The position numbers and the translations under genes were made by a program. From NCBI GenBank assembly GCA_946612175.1, contig CAMOEO010000060.1, positions 1 to 11,661 of the forward strand: DNA of 11,661 nt, read 5' to 3'. The notes under the pieces are model-generated. The model ran no database searches. It was not told the DNA's origin and worked only from the letters and a program-made list of their open reading frames with translations. The stretch comes from an uncultured Verrucomicrobiota bacterium (lineage in GTDB: Bacteria; Verrucomicrobiota; Kiritimatiellia; RFP12; UBA3636). Below are positions 6,323 to 11,661 of this stretch, piece by piece. Each line of letters begins with the position of its first letter. The stretch's first letter is position 1.

Positions 6323-8367
6323 CGCGCGTGTGCCGCGGCTTCGACGCGGCGGTGCGCCTCGCGCACGACCTCGTCGCGCGGATCGGCGCGGCCGGGGCCG
6401 GGCAGGCCCGGGCCGACGCGGCCGTCGAGGCCGCCCTCGTTGGGCTTCGGGCCGTCGTCGTCCGAGGCGAGGTCGCGGCGCTGCCACACGCGGATGTAGT
6501 CGATCTCGAAGTCCGCGGGGAGCTGGGCGTCGTCGATGGGGTCGTTGTCCCAGCCGCCGATCTGGTGCTGCAGCTCGAGGAACGCGGGCTCGCTCATGAC
6601 GCGCGGACTCTCCCACTGCCAGAACTTCTCGCCGTTGCCCCAGAACGAGAGGTGTCCGGGAAGCCAGAGCATGCCGACGGTGATGAAGCCGTCCGCGTCG
6701 GCGGGGATGTAGTTGGCGTTGGTGCCGAGCGCCTTGTGCTCCTTGCCGTAGCCGTCCCAGTGGCAGGAGGTGTTGAAGCGGTGCGGGCCCCAGGAGGACT
6801 GCGCCTCGACCCAGTCGATCTCCATGCCGGTGCCGAAGGTGGAGGTGCGGAGCTTGAACTGCTCCCACTCGAGGCCGGGCAGCCCGCGCGGATGGCGCGC
6901 GAGGCCGCGGTCGGGGCAGAGCCAGAGCGCGGGCCAGAGGTTGGGCGCCGTCGGGAGCTTGAGGCGTGCCTCGAAGTAGCCGTAGCGCTGCGTCCACTTG
7001 CCGAAGGTGTCGGCCCAGCCGACGGCGTAGGGCGTCTCGAGCGAGCGATCCTTGGTGATGGTGCCCGGCATGGCGCGGGCAGGGTCGGGCTCGTCGTTGT
7101 GGAAGCCGGTCTTCCGCTCGGCGCGCAGGACGAGCTTGCCGTCGCGCAGGAACACGTTGTCGGCGGAGTCGTGCTGGCGCTTGTCCCACCAGTTGAACCA
7201 GCGCACGGAGAAGGTCGAGAGGTCGAGCGTGTCGCCGTCGAACTCCTGCCGGAGCGTGGGCACCCAGTCGCCCTTCACCGGCGGGCGCTTCCCGAGCCAG
7301 GCGGGGCGCACGGCGGGCGGGTCCTCGCCGCGGAAGGCGACGATCTCGAACGACTGCGCGGCGGCGCCGGGAAGCGCCTCGAGGGTGCGCGCCTTGTGGG
7401 CGCGGAAGGCGGTGCCGGTGCCGGGGAGGCGGTCCCACTTGCCCTTGCCCATGAGGTCCGCTTGCGCGGCGTCGGTCGGCGCGGTCCACGGCCGCGCGGC
7501 GGCGAACGGGATGCGGACGTCCGCCGTCGCGCCGGGCGCGACGGGCGCGGCCGGCGCACACCACTCGGTCGGGCCGTCGATGCTCGTGAGGCGCAGGCGC
7601 GGCGCCACGGACGCGGCGCCGGTGTTGCGGACGCGGACGACGGCCTGGATGGCGTCCGAGAGGTCCCAGAAGCCGCCCGCGTGCGGGCGGAGCGCGACGA
7701 CGGGCTTCGGGGCGGCGTTGCCGCCGGCGGCGGGAACGGCGACGGCGACGGGCGCGTCGAGGCGCGGCTTGACGCGCGCCTGGTCGGGGTTCACGCCGGG
7801 GCGCTCGCCCGTCCAGCCTGCGGCCTGGACGCCCTCGATGCGGAGCTTCACCGGCTCGCCCTCGACCTTGCCCAGGTAGAGCAGGAGCCGGATCACGGTG
7901 GTGGTGTCGAGCGCGTAGCCGCGCTGGAAGCCCCACTGGTAGCCGAAGTACACGCGCAGGGTCGTCGTCTGGCCGGGGTTGATGCGCGCCATCTCGGCGT
8001 TCCAGGGGTTCTGACCGGGGACGTGCATGTTGTCGGCGCGCAGGGTGAGCGCGACCTGGGCGGCGCCGAGGTTCGTGACCTTCGCCTCGACGTGGCCCCA
8101 GAGCGAAAGGTCCCACGAGGGCGCGCCGCCCGCCGGGAGGATGAAGACGCCGGGCCAGGGGGAGTCCCCGGGCGCGATCGTGAGGAGCATTGCGTCGCCC
8201 TCGAACGCGGTCGCGAGCTGCGCGTCGCAGTTGGCGTTGGGTCGCAGCTGCGCGGCCGCGCCGGGAAGCGCGGGCTCGAGGAGCGGCTTGGGCTGCACGC
8301 CGCCGTCGGCAAAGGCGGACAGGGAGGCGCAAAGAACGAGCGCCGTGAGAAGGGGTGTGGATTTCAT
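6319..8367 (-). CDS. Secreted GH16 family endo-glycanase with N-terminal beta-sandwich domains
   Basis: This 682-aa protein begins with a signal peptide (MKSTPLLTALVLCASLSAFA). About 330 residues of beta-sandwich come next; the first part (AMLLTIAPGDSPWPGVFILP, WDLSLWGHVEAKVTNLG) resembles the carbohydrate-binding region ahead of agarase-type enzymes. The GH16 jelly roll occupies about 360-628 (LRQEFDGDTLDLSTFSVRWF; GYFEARLKLP; LWPALWLCPD). It carries the catalytic ExDxxE motif as EIDWVE: nucleophile Glu516, Asp518, acid/base Glu521. The fold closes with FEIDYIRVWQ. GH16 enzymes cleave beta-1,3 or beta-1,4 bonds in laminarin, agar, porphyran, carrageenan and similar polymers; the substrate cannot be read here. 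A charged, Pro/Gly-rich tail of about 53 residues follows the fold. ATG 8367 is preferred over TTG 8379 because it gives a clean signal peptide. It lies 33 bp behind the 8401-10188 gene, so it is probably in the same operon. Confidence 0.9.
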   Translation of the reverse strand: MKSTPLLTALVLCASLSAFADGGVQPKPLLEPALPGAAAQLRPNANCDAQLATAFEGDAMLLTIAPGDSPWPGVFILPAGGAPSWDLSLWGHVEAKVTNLGAAQVALTLRADNMHVPGQNPWNAEMARINPGQTTTLRVYFGYQWGFQRGYALDTTTVIRLLLYLGKVEGEPVKLRIEGVQAAGWTGERPGVNPDQARVKPRLDAPVAVAVPAAGGNAAPKPVVALRPHAGGFWDLSDAIQAVVRVRNTGAASVAPRLRLTSIDGPTEWCAPAAPVAPGATADVRIPFAAARPWTAPTDAAQADLMGKGKWDRLPGTGTAFRAHKARTLEALPGAAAQSFEIVAFRGEDPPAVRPAWLGKRPPVKGDWVPTLRQEFDGDTLDLSTFSVRWFNWWDKRQHDSADNVFLRDGKLVLRAERKTGFHNDEPDPARAMPGTITKDRSLETPYAVGWADTFGKWTQRYGYFEARLKLPTAPNLWPALWLCPDRGLARHPRGLPGLEWEQFKLRTSTFGTGMEIDWVEAQSSWGPHRFNTSCHWDGYGKEHKALGTNANYIPADADGFITVGMLWLPGHLSFWGNGEKFWQWESPRVMSEPAFLELQHQIGGWDNDPIDDAQLPADFEIDYIRVWQRRDLASDDDGPKPNEGGLDGRVGPGLPGPGRADPRDEVVREAHRRVEAAAHAR

Positions 8368-8400
8368 GGCGGAGGTCAAAATGAGCGACGAACCCGGCGG

Positions 8401-10188
8401 CTAGCGGATCACGATGACCGTGCCCTTCTCGTGCACGGTGAAGACGATGGAGCCGGCGCCGTCGTAGCTCGCGGCGGCGATGGGCTCGCCCTGCGCGTCG
8501 AGATAGGAGACGGAGCCAACGGCGGATGTGATGTCAGCGCCGTTGATCGTCACGTCGGCGAAGCGGTTGGCGAAGCCGTTCGTGAACGTCGCGAGCGTGT
8601 AGGTCCCCGCGCGAATCTTCGCGGGGCCGACGATGGCGAGGCGGTCCGTCTCGGAGAGCTCCAGCCGCCCGTCGACCGCGAGGCACGAGGCGCCCGTCGC
8701 GTCGACGTGGCACCGCAGCTCGGCATAGCCGGTCGAGATGAGGTTGTTGGTCTGCTCGGAGTTGCCCATGTAGTACGTCCCCGGCGCGATGGCGCCGGTG
8801 GCGGGGTCGATGCGCCCCGGCACGAAGGACGCGCGCGCCGAGGAGGTGCCGTTGAGGGTGACGTTGCCGATGAGACCGCGGTTCGGGACTGGCGCGCCGA
8901 CATGGCGGCCGACGCCGCCGTAGGTGGCGCCCGCCGCGACGACGACGTTGTTCGTGCCCATGCCGATGCCGTCGTCGCCGCTCTCCAGGAAGAGGGCGCC
9001 GTTGTAGACGTTGAAGGCGCGGCCGGCCGTGCCGCCCCAGGTGTCGATGTGGTCCTCGCAGCGGACGAGCATCGTGCCCGCGCCATCCTTGTTGATGCCG
9101 CGGTTGCTGCCGACCACGTTGCCCGAGACGAGGAAGTCCACGGGAGCGGTCCCGTCCGGCACGTCGATGTCGTAGCCCGTGTTGAACTGAAGCGTTCCGT
9201 AGATGGCGGAGGGGATGTCGGCCGGGACGATGGTGAGCAGCCCCTGCCAGACGACGACCAGCGACGCGTTTGTGACGGTCGCGCCGTCGAGCGTGTATTC
9301 CGTCCCGCACTCCGTGGCGCCCTGGTTGCTCATGCAGAACGCCGTGTCGCCGCCGCCGTCCAGGACGCCGTGGTCGATCTTGAGCGTCTCCAGGTAGTAG
9401 TACTTGCCGAGGGCCGGCAGCTCCAGCCGCCCCTTCTCCCGGATGTCGATCACGGTGGTTGCCTGCACCAGCGCTTGGTCCGCGCTCGGAAGCACGGAAA
9501 GGACGGCGTCCTTTCCGGCGCCGCCCACGACGATGTCGCTGCGAAATTCGGGATAGCTCTTTCCGGATCGGACATACGTGCCTTCCTTGACCCAGAAGGT
9601 GTTGGTCGGATTCCAGGCCTGGCCCGCATGGAGGACCGTTCCCGCGCCCGTCTTCACGAACCGCACGCCCTCGTCGGCCTTCTGGAGCGTGTTCGCGTCC
9701 AGAAGGAGGACATGGTTCGTGCCGACGTAGAACTCCGCCTCGGCGCCCTTGAGCGCCAGGGTGCTTGTCGCGATTCGGTTGGTCGCGACCTGGGCCGTGT
9801 CCTCGGACGTGGGGAACATGTCGTCGCAGACGACGCCGTTCAAGGTGAGCGTGTAGGCCGCCCCCTGCACGCTGATTCCGTAGAGGTCGGCGAAGCGCAG
9901 CGTCTGGATTTCCTCGTTCTGCTTGAGGCCGTTGCTCTGCATTCGCCCACTGTCGAACCGGGCCTTGAGGATGGGCAGCTCGGGAATGAGGGCCGTGTCG
10001 GCCGGGCCCGGCCGTGCGCCGCCTTCCCAGGAGCCGTCGTCCCACTCCCAGGCGCCGTTCTTGTAGGCGATTTCGGCGCCGGACGCCGCGCCGGCGAGGA
10101 GGGCGACGGCCAGGGCCAGGAGGGACGAAAGAAGGCAACGCGGTTTCCGGACCGCGGCTTCGACGAAGGATCTTGGATTCGTTTTCAT
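8401..10188 (-). CDS. Secreted autotransporter-associated beta-strand repeat (PATR-like) protein
   Basis: This 595-aa protein has a signal peptide with a long basic n-region and a hydrophobic core (CLLSSLLALAVALLAGAASGA, cleavage near residue 38). The mature start has a Trp/Gly block (NGAWEWDDGSWEGGARPGPADT), as in the 2127 protein. Two repeats match the autotransporter-associated beta-strand pattern: FVKTGAGTVLHAG...VKEGTYVRSG near 175-210 and NKDGAGTMLVR...VYNGALFLESG near 363-395. The end (GRLELSETDRLAIVGP, RAGTYTLATFTNGFANRF) is typical of such proteins. No beta-barrel is present; the chain ends KGTVIVIR, like the 2127 protein. The ATG at 10188 overlaps the lacI stop as ATGA, so translation is probably coupled. 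An open frame extends further upstream but lies over lacI and lacks a signal peptide. The function is not known; a surface scaffold or glycan-binding role is inferred from its place before a GH16 gene. Confidence 0.85.
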   Translation of the reverse strand: MKTNPRSFVEAAVRKPRCLLSSLLALAVALLAGAASGAEIAYKNGAWEWDDGSWEGGARPGPADTALIPELPILKARFDSGRMQSNGLKQNEEIQTLRFADLYGISVQGAAYTLTLNGVVCDDMFPTSEDTAQVATNRIATSTLALKGAEAEFYVGTNHVLLLDANTLQKADEGVRFVKTGAGTVLHAGQAWNPTNTFWVKEGTYVRSGKSYPEFRSDIVVGGAGKDAVLSVLPSADQALVQATTVIDIREKGRLELPALGKYYYLETLKIDHGVLDGGGDTAFCMSNQGATECGTEYTLDGATVTNASLVVVWQGLLTIVPADIPSAIYGTLQFNTGYDIDVPDGTAPVDFLVSGNVVGSNRGINKDGAGTMLVRCEDHIDTWGGTAGRAFNVYNGALFLESGDDGIGMGTNNVVVAAGATYGGVGRHVGAPVPNRGLIGNVTLNGTSSARASFVPGRIDPATGAIAPGTYYMGNSEQTNNLISTGYAELRCHVDATGASCLAVDGRLELSETDRLAIVGPAKIRAGTYTLATFTNGFANRFADVTINGADITSAVGSVSYLDAQGEPIAAASYDGAGSIVFTVHEKGTVIVIR

Positions 10189-11342
10189 GGCGTTTTCTTT
10201 CGGTGGGGGGTGCGTGGACGGGGGACGGGGCCGATGGAGGCGCGTTCGACGAAGCGGGTGCGGACGAGAGAGCGCGCGGCGGGTTCGTCCGCGCGCGGGG
10301 GCGTCGCGATGCGCGAAAGGAGGAGGCGCACGGCGAGGCGGCCGATCTGGACGGACGGCACGGCGACGGTCGTGAGCGGCGGGGAGAGCAGCGGCGCCAG
10401 ATCGATGTCGTCGAATCCTGTGACGGAAAGGTCGCGCGGAATGTCGAGCCCGAGCGCCCCGGCGGCGCGGTAGACGGCGAGGGCGAGGTTGTCGTTGGCG
10501 CAGACGAGCGCGGTGGGGCGGTTCGCGCGGGAGAGGATCGCGCCCACGGCCGCCGACGCGGCGGCGAGCTCGCCGTGGCACGCCGCGGTCCATTCCGCGC
10601 GGATCGGGAGCCCGTGCTCGCGCATGCCCCACTCCCAGGCGCGCCGGCGGGCCGCGAAGGAGGGGTTCTCGGCGGAGCCGCCGACGAAGCCGATGCCGCG
10701 GTGGCCGAGCGCGGCGAGCCGACCGACCGACTCGAGGATGCCGCTCGCGTTGTCGATGGCCACGACGTCGGCCCCGGCGTCGATGTCCTGGTCCGCGAAC
10801 ACGAGCGGGACGCGGCAGTCGGCGGCGAAGTCCGCCGCCTCGGGGGCGAACTCGCCGAGAAGGATCGCGCCGACGCGGCCGGGGGCGTTGACGTCGGCGA
10901 GAAAGCGCGCGTCGAGGAGGTCGTGGCACATCCGCACGGCGGCGGTGCGGCCGTTGCGGGCGAGCTCGTCAAGAATGCCGTTGAGGATGTCCTGGAAGAA
11001 CGAATGGCCGAAGCGGGAGGCGGCGCCCGCATCGTCCGCTCCGCCGACGGCGACGGGCGCCCCGACGTCCAGCCCGCCCGCGGCGTCGAGCCGCACGGTG
11101 TCATACGGGCTGTGCCAGTGCCAGACGACCTCGACCAGCTCCTCGGGGCGGGCGGCGGGGGCGTCGATGACGGCGGCGCGGCGGTACCCGAGCTCGCTGG
11201 CGGCCTCGAAGATGGCGGCCTTTGCCTCGGCGCTGGCGCGGCCGGAGCCGTTGAGCACGCGCGAGGCGGTCGCGGTCGAGACGCCGGCCCGGCGGGCGAT
11301 GTCGCTCAGGGTGGCTTTGGTGGTGGCGATGCGGGAGACCAT
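10185..11342 (-). CDS. LacI family transcriptional regulator
   Basis: This 385-aa protein is slightly longer than usual for the family (about 330-350). An N-terminal helix-turn-helix occupies residues 12-31 (LSDIARRAGVSTATASRVLN), followed by GRASAEAKAAIFEAASELGYR. The periplasmic-binding-protein-like sensor domain shows the family marks VVAIDNASG, LAALGHRGIGFVGG, PTALVCANDNLALAVYRAAG and LSVTGFDDIDLAPLLSPPLTTV. LacI proteins usually repress sugar-use genes and release DNA when bound to a sugar. The hinge after GYRR lacks the usual AR-x-L helix pattern. About 40 extra residues (roughly 65-105, rich in Gly/Ala/Asp) lie before SRFGHSFFQDILNGI. It is the first gene of the minus-strand unit, so it probably regulates itself together with the two downstream genes. 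No Shine-Dalgarno is present and the predicted leader is only about 11 nt. Confidence 0.93.
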   Translation of the reverse strand: MVSRIATTKATLSDIARRAGVSTATASRVLNGSGRASAEAKAAIFEAASELGYRRAAVIDAPAARPEELVEVVWHWHSPYDTVRLDAAGGLDVGAPVAVGGADDAGAASRFGHSFFQDILNGILDELARNGRTAAVRMCHDLLDARFLADVNAPGRVGAILLGEFAPEAADFAADCRVPLVFADQDIDAGADVVAIDNASGILESVGRLAALGHRGIGFVGGSAENPSFAARRRAWEWGMREHGLPIRAEWTAACHGELAAASAAVGAILSRANRPTALVCANDNLALAVYRAAGALGLDIPRDLSVTGFDDIDLAPLLSPPLTTVAVPSVQIGRLAVRLLLSRIATPPRADEPAARSLVRTRFVERASIGPVPRPRTPHRKKTP

Positions 11343-11359
11343 GTCGGAAGAACGGGGCC

Positions 11360-11388
11360 AGTATGCCAGAAGTCCGAACGGGCGTCAA
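11360..11388 (-). promoter_or_regulatory. Sigma70-type promoter of the lacI operon
   Basis: On the minus strand, TTGACG (11388-11383) and CATACT (11365-11360) are separated by 17 bp, each one base from a strong consensus-like form. Transcription should begin near 11353, leaving a very short leader before the ATG at 11342. Three A-tracts lie just upstream (see 11392-11418). Confidence 0.75.
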
Positions 11389-11391
11389 TCC

Positions 11392-11418
11392 TTTTTTTCA
11401 CCGTTTTTTTCATTTTTT
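11392..11418 (-). promoter_or_regulatory. UP-element-like A-tracts upstream of the lacI promoter
   Basis: Read on the minus strand, three A-runs of 6-7 bases (11418-11413, 11410-11404, 11398-11392) sit directly upstream of the -35 with centres about 9-12 bp apart. This suits an UP element or intrinsically bent DNA. They are the most AT-rich bases of the window. Read on the plus strand they are T-runs, but no hairpin precedes them, so a terminator is less likely. Confidence 0.5.
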
Positions 11419-11465
11419 GCAATCTTGCCCGCTTGGGGAGCATCCGTCCCGCCGCCCGCCCGCGC

Positions 11466-11648
11466 GTGTCGATTTCGTTTGCGAAATGCGGGCTCCCGCC
11501 GCCGGAAACGGCGACGGGGGCCGTCGTCATCGACTTCGACGGCATCGCAGTTTCCTTTCTCGACCACGCGTCCGACGGGGCGATCCTGCTCCATGCCGGG
11601 ATCGGCGAGGCCGCCGCCTCGTGGCGGGAGCGCCTGGGCCGGGACTAG
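11466..11648 (+). CDS. Possible short or truncated ORF, type III secretion chaperone-like (tentative)
   Basis: A frame divergent from lacI ends at TAG 11646-11648; GTG 11466 is a possible start, giving 60 aa. The core (CGLPPPETATGAVVIDFDG, IAVSFLDHASDGAILLHAGIGE) has the strand pattern of the N-terminal half of CesT/SycE-type secretion chaperones: an LPP turn, two beta strands around 'DG', then a 'LLLHA-IG' strand. Those proteins are usually 120-150 aa and begin with a helix, so this would be truncated or frameshifted, or the resemblance may be accidental. No Shine-Dalgarno is visible. The rest of the upstream spacer 11343-11465 holds only the lacI promoter. Confidence 0.3.
   Translation: MSISFAKCGLPPPETATGAVVIDFDGIAVSFLDHASDGAILLHAGIGEAAASWRERLGRD
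11472..11487. repeat. Short inverted repeat ATTTCG-N4-CGAAAT
   Basis: Perfect 6-bp arms (11472-11477 and 11482-11487) flank TTTG. The half-site CGAAAT is the same as in the palindrome at 2010-2019 upstream of the other operon. It lies about 84 bp upstream of the lacI -35, and within the tentative ORF at 11466-11648, so an operator role is speculative. Confidence 0.3.
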
Positions 11649-11661
11649 GGCCGGGCGGCCT

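Noticed and set aside
4214..8332. 1372-aa minus-strand open frame
   Set aside because: It lies antisense to GH31 and out of frame with GH16; its composition is Arg/Ala/Gly-rich with no recognisable motif.
8365..8379. TTG 8379 as start of the GH16 gene
   Set aside because: ATG 8367 gives a standard signal peptide beginning MKSTPLL and shares its start context with the 2127 gene.
4282..10473. 2063-aa plus-strand open frame across several genes
   Set aside because: It is a product of very high GC. Its translation is low-complexity Arg/Ala/Pro, it overlaps GH31, GH16, the beta-strand protein and lacI in wrong frames, and it has no domain.
8401..10929. Upstream extension of the beta-strand protein to 842 aa
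   Set aside because: The extra 247 residues lie within lacI and are Arg/Pro-rich shadow sequence; the signal peptide starts at ATG 10188.
8534..11104. 856-aa minus-strand open frame over lacI and the beta-strand gene
   Set aside because: It is out of frame with two well-supported proteins and has a Ser/Arg/Pro shadow composition.
11392..11410. T-runs as a rho-independent terminator on the plus strand
   Set aside because: No GC-rich hairpin directly precedes them, and the stretch fits A-tracts upstream of the lacI promoter.

Overview
The window is very GC-rich DNA with G/C-ending codons. It carries secreted beta-strand-repeat proteins, multi-domain glycoside hydrolases and a LacI-type regulator, and most of its starts lack a Shine-Dalgarno sequence. 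This combination resembles polysaccharide-degrading members of the Verrucomicrobiota/Kiritimatiellota/Lentisphaerota group. That placement rests on gene content and style only; no rRNA or marker gene is present.

Layout. Positions 1-1394 (+) hold the 3' end of a carbohydrate-active or carbohydrate-binding protein with a CBM9/DOMON-like beta-sandwich. Positions 1395-2126 contain no gene: a perfect 268-bp tandem duplication with a third partial copy, built on 10-bp arms phased every 18 bp, followed by an AT-rich promoter. Positions 2127-6322 (+) form a two-gene unit: a secreted beta-strand-rich protein, then a GH31 alpha-glycosidase without a visible signal peptide. A nine-unit heptanucleotide repeat fills the gap between them. 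On the minus strand, read from 11342 down to 6319, lies a three-gene unit: a LacI-family regulator, a second secreted beta-strand-repeat protein whose ATG overlaps the lacI stop (ATGA), and a secreted GH16 endo-glycanase. The two units converge, and their last genes overlap by 4 bp at 6319-6322. Upstream of lacI are a good sigma70-type promoter with A-tracts and, divergently, a short 60-aa reading frame reminiscent of a type III secretion chaperone fragment.

How it may work. The locus looks like a small polysaccharide-utilisation cluster without SusC/SusD. A secreted GH16 would cut a beta-linked polymer, a GH31 enzyme would remove alpha-linked side groups (probably inside the cell), and a LacI regulator would sense a released sugar. 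The most unusual point is that each hydrolase is preceded by a large secreted beta-strand protein. These two proteins share an N-terminal Trp/Gly block and an almost identical C-terminal octapeptide (KSTMLLIR / KGTVIVIR) but look different in between. I infer that they may be surface scaffolds or glycan-capture proteins with a common export or anchoring tag; this has not been demonstrated.
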